NCBI GenBank assembly: GCA_023395255.1
Contig: JAEWZN010000013.1
Location: 1-64,000 of the forward strand
Reading direction: 5' to 3'
Length of the DNA stretch: 64,000 bases
Source of the DNA: Deferribacteres bacterium
GTDB lineage: Bacteria; Chrysiogenota; Deferribacteres; Deferribacterales; Geovibrionaceae
Below the pieces are notes generated by a model, which saw only the letters and a program-made list of their open reading frames with translations, made no database searches and was not told the origin of the DNA. A program made the translations under genes and the position numbers. Of the stretch, positions 18,357 to 28,085 are shown piece by piece (the first letter of the stretch is position 1; each line of letters starts with the position of its first letter).

Positions 18357-19331
18357 ATGTGGCTTTTCAGGTTTTTATACTCAGTAATGATTTTTCTTGT
18401 ATTTGTCCTGATGCATGAGTCTCTCGGCATCGACATCTACTACGCCGTGACATACGCGGTAGTGCTCATTTTTTCCATTTACTTTATCGAGAGCCTTTTC
18501 TCGGACTTCAAGAGCTATAAGTTTCTCGCCGGAGCGGTGGGCGGAATTGTTTTCTCTCTCATCGCTTATCTTCTGGCGACTATTTTTGACTCTCTGGTGA
18601 CAAACGAGGCGGTTAAGCTCGGCATCTATTTCTTCATGCTTTATCTTGGCATAATACTCGGAATGAAGGTGCACTGGGTGTTTGAGCTCTTATTCTCCAA
18701 AATATTGAGCTCAAAACAGAAAACAGTGAAGTACGCTGCCCAGCAGAAGGTTCTGGACACATCCACGCTCATAGACGGCCGCATTGCGGACATTGTTGAT
18801 ACGGAGCTGATGGAGGGTGCGCTGGTTATTCCCACATTTGTGCTTAAGGAGCTCCAGAATATAGCAGATTCCCACGATCACCTTCGCAGGCAGAAGGGGC
18901 GCAGGGGGCTGAATGTTCTCAAGAAGCTTCAGGAACAGACTAAGATTCCCGTTGAGATAAACCAGATGGACTTTACAGATCTGGGCACTGTGGATGAAAA
19001 GCTTGTGGCATTGGCGAAGAAGCTTAAGTCATACATCATCACCACTGATTTCAACCTGCTTAAAGTGGCGGAGATACAGAATATAAAGGCAATCAACCTT
19101 AACAACCTCGCCATGGCCATGCGCCAGAACATCCTCCCCGGCGAAGACCTCTCAATCACAATAGTGAAGGAGGGTAAAGAACACGGGCAGGGTGTGGGCT
19201 ATCTGGATGACGGCACAATGGTCGTCCTAGAAAACGGCCGCAAAATGATGGGCGAGACAGTGAAGGTGAACGTTACAAGCCTTCTCCAGACAGAATCCGG
19301 ACGTATTATATTCACCAAGGTGCGTTCTTGA
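18357..19331 (+). CDS. PIN-TRAM domain membrane protein (YacL-like)
   Basis: A 324-residue protein with four N-terminal membrane segments (~1-120), a PIN nuclease-like domain and a C-terminal TRAM domain. PIN acidic residues appear in VLDTSTLIDGRI and IITTDFNLLKVAEI; TRAM is the VKEGKEHGQGVGYLDDGTMVVLENG stretch. Members resemble B. subtilis YacL and often precede ispD as here. Predicted membrane-tethered RNase, activity not shown for this family branch. ATG 18357 follows GGGGGAAG. Confidence 0.9.
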   Translation: MWLFRFLYSVMIFLVFVLMHESLGIDIYYAVTYAVVLIFSIYFIESLFSDFKSYKFLAGAVGGIVFSLIAYLLATIFDSLVTNEAVKLGIYFFMLYLGIILGMKVHWVFELLFSKILSSKQKTVKYAAQQKVLDTSTLIDGRIADIVDTELMEGALVIPTFVLKELQNIADSHDHLRRQKGRRGLNVLKKLQEQTKIPVEINQMDFTDLGTVDEKLVALAKKLKSYIITTDFNLLKVAEIQNIKAINLNNLAMAMRQNILPGEDLSITIVKEGKEHGQGVGYLDDGTMVVLENGRKMMGETVKVNVTSLLQTESGRIIFTKVRS

Positions 19332-20008
19332 GCGTAACCGCTGTCATACCCGCAGCGGGTGTGGGAAAGCGCTTCGGCGGAGATGTTAAAAAGCAGTTTG
19401 CCGAGTTTGACGGCCGTCCGGTGCTGTATTATTCGCTGAAATGCCTCCGGGATGCCTTTGAGTTTGATGAATTTCTCATCGGCGCAGGTGAGGATGACTT
19501 CGGCACAGTGAAGGAAACTGCGGATGCTCTGGGCATAAAATACCGCATGATAAAGGGGGGGGATGAGCGCTGGAAAACTGTGCTGAACTGCCTTCTGGAA
19601 GTGCGGAGCACACACGTGCTGATACACGATGCGGTGCGTCCGTTTGTTCCGGCTGAGGTCACAAGGGAAACGATAAAAACTGCCGAAAAGTCAGGCGCAT
19701 GCATATGCTGTGTTCCGGTGCGGGAAACTCTGAAAAGAATAACCCCGGACGGAATAGAGGGCACTGTGGACAGAAACAGATATGTCCTCAGCCACACCCC
19801 GCAGGTGTTTGAGCTTCGCAGGCTTCTTGCCGCCGTTATGGACGTATCAAGGCAGAAGCTGAACCTTACGGACGAGTCTATGGCAATGGAGATGGCGGGG
19901 CATATGGTTAAATATGTGCAGTCCACTCCGGAAAATATAAAGATCACCTATTCATCCGACATTGAACTGGTGAAGAGTCTGATGAGCAAATATCACGGTA
20001 ATATATGA
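19328..20008 (+). CDS. ispD: 2-C-methyl-D-erythritol 4-phosphate cytidylyltransferase
   Basis: A 226-residue MEP-pathway enzyme that joins CTP to MEP. The nucleotide-binding start AVIPAAGVGKRFGGDVKKQF is clear, as are VLIHDAVRPFVP and the C-terminal PENIKITYSSDIELVKSL. TTG start at 19328 overlaps the PIN-TRAM stop (TTGA); its own end overlaps the next gene (ATGA). No ispF lies next to it. Confidence 0.96.
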   Translation: MSVTAVIPAAGVGKRFGGDVKKQFAEFDGRPVLYYSLKCLRDAFEFDEFLIGAGEDDFGTVKETADALGIKYRMIKGGDERWKTVLNCLLEVRSTHVLIHDAVRPFVPAEVTRETIKTAEKSGACICCVPVRETLKRITPDGIEGTVDRNRYVLSHTPQVFELRRLLAAVMDVSRQKLNLTDESMAMEMAGHMVKYVQSTPENIKITYSSDIELVKSLMSKYHGNI

Positions 20009-21606
20009 AAGTTATATACGCCAAAGGCACTCAGGAAGAGATAGCAACCGCCATTTACGGGCAGATTGCCCACAGGGAGACACTGGACTATTTCATGGAC
20101 TTTCCCCGCAAGGTTCTCGGCGGCATAGTCGGCAACAACCTTCTGGGGAATATGGGGCTTTTCGCCCTGAAAAAGCTTACGGCTGTCATTTCATCCAAGT
20201 ATAACAAAAATGACCTTGTCTTCTGGAAAACATATTCGGAGCTTCTTGGGCTTGACTATTCTGTAGTGTCCAAAAGTCTTTCCTATCCCGACATGCTTCT
20301 TTACCTCGTGGGCAAGTCGGGCTACTTCATCAGCGGTATGCCGCAGATATTCCTCGGCTGCTCAAGCCTTGCCGTGAAAAAGGGCGAGGGCATCATCCAC
20401 GGCAGAAATCTGGACTTTTACGGCGGAAAATACTGGACGAGGGATCACGCCCTGATCGTTATCAAGCCGAAGGATAAAATAGGTTCGATAACCCTCAGTG
20501 CGGACGGGCTTCTGCTCCCCGGACTGACAAGCATAAATGAGGAGGGGCTTGCTGTCTCCCTGCATGTTCTTTTCACAAGAGAGGTTTCCCTCGGCGGTGA
20601 GCCTGTTCTCGGCATAGTGTCAGACATTATGGCTACATGCAGAAGTATTGCGGATGTCCGTGAGCTTCTGGAACGTAAGAAAACCGCAGGAGGATGGGGA
20701 ATCCTCATCACTGACGGCAAGACTGGCGAATGCTCTGTGTTTGAGATGAACAGCAAGGGTATGAGCGAGTTTAAGGTCACTGAGAACAAGTTCAGCTACG
20801 CAAACATGGCTCATACACCGGATAAACGGTCGGATGAGTTCGTACCCGCTTACATCTGGGTGCAGAACAACTTCTACCGCAAAAAGAGAATGGACGACAT
20901 GCTCAATTCCATGTGGTTCGGCGTTGATCATATAAAAATGTTCAAAATCCTCGGCGATTTTTATGATGTGGGGATGAAAAGGGATCTGTACGCCGGATGC
21001 ACTGTTGCAAACAGCAACACCATTTCCAGCGCAAGTTTCAGCTTTGCTGATGACAGGGTTGCAGTTGCGGACGGAACCACACCCTCCACGGCGGGTAACA
21101 TTTACGATTACTCAATCTCAGACCTTTTTGCGGGTAAAACCGAGCCTCTGCGGGTGATAAAACCGGATACACCGCACTCGGAAGTTATGGAAACATATAC
21201 TCTCTCCGGTTGTGACCATTCCGAAACCCATAATTATGAAGAGCTTGTGAGCATAATGTCCGGTCTTAAAAATATGAAGCAGGATGAATACGCCTTTCCG
21301 CTGTTCCTCTCGGTTTCATACGCCAAGCTGGGAGAATATCACAAGGCGCTGGAATTTGCGGATGAAACCCTCGCTCAGAAGCTTGACCACTACAGGGAGG
21401 GGACTGTGCTGATGATGCGCGCCATGCTGATGGATATTTCCGGCAGGAGAGGGGAGGCTATGAAGGAGTATGAGCACATCCTCAAAGAATACCGCTACCC
21501 GTGCCTTACCAGAAAGTCGCTGAAATATTACTCCGCCCCCTGCGGACAGCGCGACATAGATAAGATAGAGCTTAACTGGTTTATGTCCTTTGTGCTGCTT
21601 CTGTGA
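20005..21606 (+). CDS. C45-family N-terminal-nucleophile hydrolase/acyltransferase with C-terminal extension
   Basis: A 533-residue protein of the acyl-CoA:6-APA acyltransferase/acid-ceramidase-like Ntn superfamily. The likely autocatalytic nucleophile is Cys119 in FLGCSSLAVKKGEGIIHGRNLDF, after a ~118-residue propeptide-like region. INEEGLAVSLHVLFTRE and the C-terminal CTVANSNTISSASFSFADDRVAVADGTT further support this. Residues ~400-510 look like helical TPR-type repeats. No signal peptide is obvious. Substrate unknown; family members act on amides of fatty acids, beta-lactam precursors or small peptides. Confidence 0.75.
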   Translation: MKVIYAKGTQEEIATAIYGQIAHRETLDYFMDFPRKVLGGIVGNNLLGNMGLFALKKLTAVISSKYNKNDLVFWKTYSELLGLDYSVVSKSLSYPDMLLYLVGKSGYFISGMPQIFLGCSSLAVKKGEGIIHGRNLDFYGGKYWTRDHALIVIKPKDKIGSITLSADGLLLPGLTSINEEGLAVSLHVLFTREVSLGGEPVLGIVSDIMATCRSIADVRELLERKKTAGGWGILITDGKTGECSVFEMNSKGMSEFKVTENKFSYANMAHTPDKRSDEFVPAYIWVQNNFYRKKRMDDMLNSMWFGVDHIKMFKILGDFYDVGMKRDLYAGCTVANSNTISSASFSFADDRVAVADGTTPSTAGNIYDYSISDLFAGKTEPLRVIKPDTPHSEVMETYTLSGCDHSETHNYEELVSIMSGLKNMKQDEYAFPLFLSVSYAKLGEYHKALEFADETLAQKLDHYREGTVLMMRAMLMDISGRRGEAMKEYEHILKEYRYPCLTRKSLKYYSAPCGQRDIDKIELNWFMSFVLLL

Positions 21607-21655
21607 CGAGGTATCATAAATTGACTGAAACCCGTTTATCTGGTATGAATTTCTG

Positions 21656-22294
21656 ATGGATTTCAATATTGCAGAATATATAAGATTTATGTCTCTGGCC
21701 ATTGTGCCGTTCTTTTTTGCCATCACTGTGCATGAGCTTTCTCACGGTGCGGCTGCGTACATGCTGGGGGATGACACGGCAAAAAAACTCGGCCGCCTGA
21801 CCCTTAACCCCTTTGCCCATATAGACATCATGGGGCTGCTGTTCCTGCTGATTACACAGCTTTTCGGCTGGGCAAAGCCTGTTCCGGTAAACTTTTCCCG
21901 CATAAGGCATAATAAATACGGGATGGCGATTGTGGCCGCCGCCGGGCCTGTTTCAAACATAGCCGTGGCTCTGGCTTCGGCTCTTCTGCTTCAGGCTATA
22001 CTCTTCATCCCCATTCATGCAGACACTATGCTGGCGAGGGTTGCTATGCCTGTTGCCATAATGCTGAAACTCTCAGTGCAGATAAATGTGGCGCTTGCAG
22101 TGTTTAACCTGATCCCTATTCTCCCCCTTGACGGCGGGCGGATACTCACCAACTTTCTTCCGTTTGAGAAGGCCTATAAATTCTCCCAGACGGAGCGCTA
22201 CGGCTTTATCATCATTATCCTGCTGTTCCTCACGGGCATTTTCGACAAAACGGTTCTCCCCGTGATCCGCTATCTCACGGCATTTCTCCTTTAA
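21656..22294 (+). CDS. Site-2 protease family (M50) membrane metalloprotease
   Basis: A 212-residue S2P-like protein with about five membrane segments. Zinc motif HELSH is at residues 26-30, and the second conserved motif is NLIPILPLDGGRIL. This short PDZ-less type is widespread and often sits beside trpS-scpA-scpB, as here. Natural substrate unknown. Confidence 0.92.
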   Translation: MDFNIAEYIRFMSLAIVPFFFAITVHELSHGAAAYMLGDDTAKKLGRLTLNPFAHIDIMGLLFLLITQLFGWAKPVPVNFSRIRHNKYGMAIVAAAGPVSNIAVALASALLLQAILFIPIHADTMLARVAMPVAIMLKLSVQINVALAVFNLIPILPLDGGRILTNFLPFEKAYKFSQTERYGFIIIILLFLTGIFDKTVLPVIRYLTAFLL

Positions 22295-22318
22295 GAATTT
22301 GATAAGAGGTAAAAATAG

Positions 22319-23299
22319 ATGAAAAGAGTTTTAAGCGGAATGCGCCCCACGGGCAAACTCCATATAGGACATTACTTCGGCGCTCTCAAAAACTGGGTGA
22401 AGCTGCAGGATGAGCACGAATGCTTTTACTTCGTGGCGGACTGGCACGCTCTCACAACCAATTATGAAGACCCCGAAAACATTATAGAAAACAGACGCGA
22501 CCTTGTGCTTGACTGGCTGGCCTCCGGCGTTGATCCTGAAAAGGCCACCCTGTTTGTTCAGTCCAAAAACCTCTACCATGCGGAGCTTTTCCTTCTGCTC
22601 TCCATGATTACACCTGTGAGCTGGCTGGAAAGATGCCCCACCTACAAGGAAATGAAACAGGAAGTTACAGATAAAGACCTGTCAAACCTCGGCTTTCTCG
22701 GTTATCCGGTTCTTATGAGCTCAGATATAATAATATACGGCGCAAACTACGTGCCCGTGGGGATAGACCAGCTTCCCCATCTTGAGATAGCCCGTGAGAT
22801 AGTGCGCCGCTTCCAGTTCCTTTACAATGCTGAGGTGTTTGTGGAACCGGAAGGACTTCTGACGGAGATTCCCAAACTTCCGGGGCTTGACGGCCGCAAG
22901 ATGAGCAAAAGCTACGGCAACGCCATCATGCTTTCCGAAGACCTTGATGAAGTGGAGCAGAAGCTCAAGCGCATGAAGACAGATACCCGCCGCCAGCGCA
23001 GAACCGATGTCGGTGATCCGGAAGTCTGTCCCGTTTTTGACTATCACAAGGTTTTCTCCACGGAAGAGGAGAGGGCGTACATCACAACCGAGTGCAAAAG
23101 AGCAGGCATAGGCTGTATGGACTGTAAAATGATCCTGATTAAGCACATGAGAGCCTTCCTTGAACCTATTCAGGAGCGCAGACGCAGGTTCGAGACAGAG
23201 ATAAAGGATATGGACGGGTTCCTTGAAAGTTCGCAGAAAAGAGCGAACGAAGAGGCGGGAAAACTTATGGAAAAGGTGCGTGAAGCCATTAAAATATGA
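22319..23299 (+). CDS. trpS: Tryptophanyl-tRNA synthetase
   Basis: A 326-residue class Ic synthetase that charges tRNA-Trp. The HIGH-type motif is GKLHIGHYFG near residue 16 and the KMSKS motif is exact in GRKMSKSYGN. MRPTGKLHIGH and LGYPVLMSSDIIIYGA are typical. Start ATG 22319 follows AAGAGGT. The 3' end overlaps scpA by 4 nt (ATGA). Confidence 0.97.
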   Translation: MKRVLSGMRPTGKLHIGHYFGALKNWVKLQDEHECFYFVADWHALTTNYEDPENIIENRRDLVLDWLASGVDPEKATLFVQSKNLYHAELFLLLSMITPVSWLERCPTYKEMKQEVTDKDLSNLGFLGYPVLMSSDIIIYGANYVPVGIDQLPHLEIAREIVRRFQFLYNAEVFVEPEGLLTEIPKLPGLDGRKMSKSYGNAIMLSEDLDEVEQKLKRMKTDTRRQRRTDVGDPEVCPVFDYHKVFSTEEERAYITTECKRAGIGCMDCKMILIKHMRAFLEPIQERRRRFETEIKDMDGFLESSQKRANEEAGKLMEKVREAIKI

Positions 23300-24015
23300 A
23301 CAGCGAACTTCTTGATGTTTCACTGGAAAACTTTGAGGGACCGCTGGATCTCCTGATCCACCTCATATATAAGAACGAGCTTAATATTTACGACATTCCC
23401 ATAGCGATCATTACCGAAAGCTTCATTTCAGCAGTGAAAAAGATGGAGCAGCTTGATATAGAAGTCGCCTCGGATTTCATAAACATGGCGTCATACCTTG
23501 TGTATCTCAAGTCCAGAATGCTCCTTCCCAGAGACACCTTCTTTGAGGAGGAGCTTGACCCGGAAGAAGAAAAATATCTCTTCACGCAGAAGCTTGTGGA
23601 ATACTCCTTTTACAAGGATGTTTCGCTTTTTCTCAGAAAGAGTGAGGAGGAATCCTCCAAGTTTCTCATGAGAACAGACACGGTGTTCATCGCCAAGGAG
23701 CAGGCGGACACGGAAGACCCGTTTCTGCTGGCGGATTCCTTCTTTGACCTCACCACGAAGGAAAGGAAAACCAGAATGGTGGTTGAGAAAAACATTGTGG
23801 ATTTCAAAGAGGTTGTGGCAAGGCTGAAAAGCCTTGTGACAAGGAAAATCCGCATGTTCTGGAGCGATATAGTCCGCTCATGCGGGAGCAGGAAAGAGGT
23901 TGCCGTTTCGCTTCTGGCGGTTCTTGATCTGCTTAAAAATAAGGTGGCAAATGCCTCCCAGAGTGAAAACTTCGGCGAAATTCTCATAGAGAAATCAGAG
24001 GAAGAGGATGGATAA
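23296..24015 (+). CDS. scpA: Segregation and condensation protein A
   Basis: A 239-residue kleisin that bridges SMC heads in the chromosome-condensing complex. N-terminal FEGPLDLLIHLIYKNELNIYDIPIA is the SMC-neck-binding part; the C-terminal winged helix covers ~165-235. Overlaps scpB by 8 nt, so the two subunits are translationally coupled. Confidence 0.95.
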   Translation: MNSELLDVSLENFEGPLDLLIHLIYKNELNIYDIPIAIITESFISAVKKMEQLDIEVASDFINMASYLVYLKSRMLLPRDTFFEEELDPEEEKYLFTQKLVEYSFYKDVSLFLRKSEEESSKFLMRTDTVFIAKEQADTEDPFLLADSFFDLTTKERKTRMVVEKNIVDFKEVVARLKSLVTRKIRMFWSDIVRSCGSRKEVAVSLLAVLDLLKNKVANASQSENFGEILIEKSEEEDG

Positions 24016-24535
24016 AACAAGGGAAAAGAAGATTTTTTACGCCTCGCTTTTTCTCTCCGGCACTCCGCTGGAGAAAAAGTTCTTCCGCGCCTTTTTTGAG
24101 CCTATGAACCTCGAAAACAGGCTGCTGGAATACGCTGAGGAGTTCAATAAACTGGACACCGGGCTTAAAATACGCATGGTATCAGGCGGATTTCAGCTTG
24201 TTACTGAGAGCTCGCTGGTTGAGGAGCTTCGCCCTCATTTCGGTGAAAAGTCCGATGCGCTGGGCAGGGCAAGCCTTGAAACAGCGGCGATAATAGCATA
24301 CAAACAGCCTGTGACAAGGCTTGAGATAGATGAAATCAGAGGCGTTAACTCCTCCGGCACGGTGAAGTACCTCCTCGACCGCAACCTGATCAAGGTTGCA
24401 GGCAGGAAGGATGTTCCGGGCAAGCCGCTTCTTTATGTCACCACCAAGCAGTTTCTGGAGTATTTCGGCATGAACGACCTTTCAGAGATGCCCACGTTCC
24501 GCGAGTGGCAGGAACTCAAGCAGAGCGGCGGATGA
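24008..24535 (+). CDS. scpB: Segregation and condensation protein B
   Basis: A 175-residue dimeric winged-helix partner of ScpA. Typical stretches are LETAAIIAYKQPVTRLEIDEIRGVNSSGTVKYLLDRNLIKVAGRKDVPGKPLLYVTTKQFLEYFGM (read in parts). The N-terminus is a little shorter than usual. Its stop overlaps the next start codon (ATGA). Confidence 0.95.
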   Translation: MDKTREKKIFYASLFLSGTPLEKKFFRAFFEPMNLENRLLEYAEEFNKLDTGLKIRMVSGGFQLVTESSLVEELRPHFGEKSDALGRASLETAAIIAYKQPVTRLEIDEIRGVNSSGTVKYLLDRNLIKVAGRKDVPGKPLLYVTTKQFLEYFGMNDLSEMPTFREWQELKQSGG

Positions 24536-25233
24536 GTGTGAGACTTAACAAATTTCTCTCGGCAAACTGCGGTGTTTCCAGACGTGAGGCGGACAGGCTT
24601 ATCGAAAGCGGGCTTGTGCGCGTTAACGGCGAAAGGGTGAGTGAACTCGGCGTTCAGGTTTCGGAAGCGGACAGGGTTGAGCTGGACGGCAAACCGGTAA
24701 CAGAGACGGAGCTTGAGTATTACAGATTTTTCAAGCCCAGAGGAATGCTCACCGCCTATGGTGACGGAAGAGGCAAGGAAACTCTGGAAGCCATACCTTA
24801 CCTGAAAGAAAAAAAGCTCGCCTACTCCGGCAGGCTTGACTATGACAGCGAAGGTCTTATTATTTTCACAAACGACGGTGATCTGATCCTCAGGCTCCAG
24901 AAGTCCGAATTTAAGGCGGAGAAGGAATACCTCGTCTGGGTGAACGGCGATTTGAGCGAAAGGGAGCTTGATGAAATCAGGGACGGTCTGCAAACGGATG
25001 AGATGCATTATCTTCCCTGCGGGGCGGAAAGGATAAAGGCCGGGAATTTTCGTCTGATACTCACCGAAGGCAAAAAACGGCAGATCCGCGAGATTTTCCG
25101 GTTTTTCGGACTGCGTGTTTCAAGGCTGCTCAGGGTAAGAATAGGAAATATAACCATAAACGGACTCAGAACAGGGGAGCTTAAGCGGCTTTCCCTGAAA
25201 GAAATCACGGAGCTGAAAGAATGTACAGAGTAA
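24532..25233 (+). CDS. rluB: RsuA/RluB-family rRNA pseudouridine synthase
   Basis: A 233-residue enzyme with an N-terminal S4 domain (RLNKFLSANCGVSRREADRLI) and a catalytic domain with the active Asp in YSGRLDYDSEGLIIFTNDG. The GKKRQIREIFRFFG motif follows. RluB modifies U2605 of 23S rRNA; the position after scpB is the usual one for rluB, though RluE/RsuA-type specificity cannot be excluded. The frame extends to 24505, but ATG 24532 fits the family start and overlaps the scpB stop. Confidence 0.88.
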   Translation: MSVRLNKFLSANCGVSRREADRLIESGLVRVNGERVSELGVQVSEADRVELDGKPVTETELEYYRFFKPRGMLTAYGDGRGKETLEAIPYLKEKKLAYSGRLDYDSEGLIIFTNDGDLILRLQKSEFKAEKEYLVWVNGDLSERELDEIRDGLQTDEMHYLPCGAERIKAGNFRLILTEGKKRQIREIFRFFGLRVSRLLRVRIGNITINGLRTGELKRLSLKEITELKECTE

Positions 25234-25580
25234 GAGTTATAAAAAGTTTTGCATCAGCGCACAACCTGCGCGGATACGAAGGGGACTGCGAAAATCTCCA
25301 CGGGCACAACTGGAAGGTGGAGGCATACCTCGCTTCCGATAAGCTGGATAAAATAGGCATGCTGGTGGATTTCAAGGTGCTTAAGAAACACCTTAATGAG
25401 ATCCTCGACGGGCTTGATCACAAATATATCAACGAGCTGGAATACTTTAAGACAGTAAACCCCACCAGCGAGAACATGTGCAGATTCATCTACGATAAGC
25501 TTAAAGAGCATTTCGGCACTATGGTTGAAAGGGTTGTTGTGTGGGAGAGCGATAATGCCGCAGCGGAATACTGGGAATAA
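25221..25580 (+). CDS. queD: 6-carboxytetrahydropterin synthase QueD
   Basis: A 119-residue PTPS-family enzyme of queuosine synthesis. The zinc ligands are readable: His in FASAHNL and two His in LHGHNW, with the catalytic Cys in GDCENLHGHNW. VNPTSENMC and VWESDNAAAEY complete the family pattern. Overlaps rluB by 13 nt and queE by 26 nt. Confidence 0.94.
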   Translation: MYRVRVIKSFASAHNLRGYEGDCENLHGHNWKVEAYLASDKLDKIGMLVDFKVLKKHLNEILDGLDHKYINELEYFKTVNPTSENMCRFIYDKLKEHFGTMVERVVVWESDNAAAEYWE

Positions 25581-26271
25581 GGGAAGAATAAACGAGGTTT
25601 TTCACTCTGTTCAGGGTGAAGGGCTTTATGCCGGAGCGCGCCAGCTTTTCGTGCGTCTTGCCGGGTGCTCTGTGGGCTGCGACTACTGCGATACACAGTT
25701 TGGTGCGCCGGAAGCCTTTGAGGTGTATGGCAAAAACATCTGCAATCCCGTAACTCCGGAGGAGTTTTTCGTCTCCGTATGCGCCGGGATTGACCTTAGC
25801 CTCCTTCATTCCGTATCATTCACCGGGGGCGAACCCACGGAGCAGATTAAGTTTCTGAAAGAAACAGCGCTCCTTTTCAAACAGGCCGGATGCCGTCTTT
25901 TTCTGGAAACTTCCGGTTACAGGCATGCCGAACTGAAAGTGCTTAAGCCTGTTTTTGATATATTCAGCGTGGATATTAAGCTCTGCCGCGGGGACTGGCG
26001 GGAAAATCTGGCAAAACTTCTGCCTGTGCTGAAATTTCTGGGCAAAGAAAAATATTACCTGAAAGCTGTTTTTGACGATAATAACACGGAGGACGAACTC
26101 ACAGAGGCAGCCGCTGCTCTCCGCAAGGCGGGTGTTAAGGAAGTTTTCGCCCAGTCGGTGGATAATAAGGCTGATTTTAATAGAATAGACACCGTTCAGG
26201 TGATATTCTCAAAGGAAGGGGTCGAAATGTTTTACCGTCCTCAAATACACAGGTTTCTTGGGATAAGATGA
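25555..26271 (+). CDS. queE: 7-carboxy-7-deazaguanine synthase QueE (radical SAM)
   Basis: A 238-residue radical SAM enzyme forming the deazaguanine base for queuosine. The iron-sulfur motif is CSVGCDYC (CX3CX2C) after GLYAGARQLFVRLAG, followed by SFTGGEPTEQ. ATG 25555 lies inside queD; the longer frame from 25525 would only add queD-overlapping residues. queC and tgt are not in the window. Confidence 0.93.
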   Translation: MPQRNTGNKGRINEVFHSVQGEGLYAGARQLFVRLAGCSVGCDYCDTQFGAPEAFEVYGKNICNPVTPEEFFVSVCAGIDLSLLHSVSFTGGEPTEQIKFLKETALLFKQAGCRLFLETSGYRHAELKVLKPVFDIFSVDIKLCRGDWRENLAKLLPVLKFLGKEKYYLKAVFDDNNTEDELTEAAAALRKAGVKEVFAQSVDNKADFNRIDTVQVIFSKEGVEMFYRPQIHRFLGIR

Positions 26272-28079
26272 TGCTTTTTTTCGGCAGGAAAGACAAAACC
26301 TTTCAGGACGCTATGTCCTTATACTCCAAAAAGAACTATAAGCAGACTGTTAAGGTCTGCGGGGAAATACTCGCTTCCCAGCCGGATAACTTTGAGGCGT
26401 TGAATCTCATGGGGGATGCTTACTGCATGATGAACGACAAGGAGAAATGCCTTGAAGTTTACGATGCGCTCCTCAAAAAGTTCGAGGGGGGGAATTATCT
26501 TGATAAATCCATAGCCCTGATAAAAAAAATCATCCGCAACTATCCAGATAAAGAAAACTACCTTGAACGTCTGGCCGACTTTTACGGACAGAAAGGGCTT
26601 GTGCGCGAGCAGATAAATATATACGCCGGTCTTCTGGAAAGCAGGGCAAGGCGCGGCTTTGTGCAGGAGACTGACCGTCTGGTGCGCAGGCTGACTTCTG
26701 TTAAGTCTGCCAATTCTTCCGATGTTTCCGCTCTCATCAGTGTCATGCGCCGTTTCGGCTCATCAAACGAAGTGAGGCTCACAGCAGAAAAAGGCCTCGG
26801 ACTCAAAAAGATAGATCCTGCGGATCTCACTCTTTTCATAAACTGCGCAGTGGAAACAGGCGCGGACAGCCAGCTTTATATAAAACACCTGCCCGGCTAC
26901 ATAAGCTCAAATCCTGAGAAGCTCCCGTCCCTCACGGATGTGATAGCCGAGCATCTGGAAAAGAATTTTGACAAGGAATATTTTGCCGAAATTATAAACA
27001 GTGCGGAGCTCACGGCTCTTGTCCCTCTCCTTGTACGCTTAAAACGGAAATACCCCAGACCTGAGATATATTCATACCTGCTTGAGAATGCGGCATCCGA
27101 AGGGCATGGGGACAGCTTTGAGCAGATATTGGCGGAAATAGCCTCCGTTTCCGACGCTGTGCTGGATTACGCTTTCGCTAAAATGTGCTTTAAATTCATT
27201 GCAGAAATGCAGACTGTAAGCACACTCGAAAGCATGCGCACTATTATTGAAAAAGCGCAGGCAATGGACATGAAGCATCAGGTGCTTGACCTGCTCCGTG
27301 AGGCATACGCCAGAATAGGGGACAGGGAAAATGCCCGGAGGGTGGAGGACGAGCTTTACGGCAGAAAATCAGGACTCATAGGCGGGGATAAGGAAGCGGA
27401 TACGCTGAGTGTAGCCTCTTTTGATCATGCCGATGATCCGGAAGTGAACGAGATCCTTGAATATTCCCTCATGGATTCCATCCCTTCAAAGAAAAAGACT
27501 GTTGCCAAGCCTGAACCTGTGATTGAGATTCCGGCTGAGCCCGAAGTGGATGACTTTTCCATAGTTACCTCCGAGTTCGATCTAGATTCTTTTGCCAATG
27601 AACCTGCCGCTGCCGAGGAGTACGGGCTTGATCTGGATAAGTTTGCCTCCTCTGAGTCAGAAAGCAGCAGTGACGGACTGATCGAGCGATACGGCGAGGC
27701 CGCGCCTGACGAAACAGATGACACAGAGGAGGAGGTTCACCTTCCCCACGGCATGCTTCAGATTGATGATGACTTTGACGAGACCGAAATCTTCGGTGAT
27801 ATAGAGATAAAACCGCAGACTGCACAGCCTGAGCATGCTGCTGTTCAGGAGCAGTATGCGCCGAAAACAGGGCTGGACGACCTTTTTGATGATCTTGAGA
27901 TTGTTGTGGAAAAGGAAGAACCTGTCCGCGAAGAAGAGCATGAGGCAGGGGCGCTGAGTCTTGATGATCTTAGGTTTGACTTTGAGGAGGGCGGGTCTGC
28001 CGCTTCCGAGCCGGAGAAAAAGAAGGAGCATGCTCCGTCCATAACCTCCGGCGCACTTGATGAGTTACTGGAAAAATAG
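26268..28079 (+). CDS. TPR-repeat protein with long acidic C-terminal tail
   Basis: A 603-residue protein, not recognised as a named family. Residues ~10-130 look like TPRs (SKKNYKQTVKVCGEILASQPDNFEALNLMGDAY). A helical middle region runs to ~375, and the last ~220 residues are very acidic and low-complexity, with repeated DLD/EEE and LDDLFDDLEIV, LSLDDLRFDFEE motifs. No signal peptide. It overlaps queE by 4 nt and precedes the NtrY-like kinase by 6 nt. A scaffold or interaction role is guesswork. Confidence 0.8.
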   Translation: MMLFFGRKDKTFQDAMSLYSKKNYKQTVKVCGEILASQPDNFEALNLMGDAYCMMNDKEKCLEVYDALLKKFEGGNYLDKSIALIKKIIRNYPDKENYLERLADFYGQKGLVREQINIYAGLLESRARRGFVQETDRLVRRLTSVKSANSSDVSALISVMRRFGSSNEVRLTAEKGLGLKKIDPADLTLFINCAVETGADSQLYIKHLPGYISSNPEKLPSLTDVIAEHLEKNFDKEYFAEIINSAELTALVPLLVRLKRKYPRPEIYSYLLENAASEGHGDSFEQILAEIASVSDAVLDYAFAKMCFKFIAEMQTVSTLESMRTIIEKAQAMDMKHQVLDLLREAYARIGDRENARRVEDELYGRKSGLIGGDKEADTLSVASFDHADDPEVNEILEYSLMDSIPSKKKTVAKPEPVIEIPAEPEVDDFSIVTSEFDLDSFANEPAAAEEYGLDLDKFASSESESSSDGLIERYGEAAPDETDDTEEEVHLPHGMLQIDDDFDETEIFGDIEIKPQTAQPEHAAVQEQYAPKTGLDDLFDDLEIVVEKEEPVREEEHEAGALSLDDLRFDFEEGGSAASEPEKKKEHAPSITSGALDELLEK

Positions 28080-28085
28080 GGCGGG

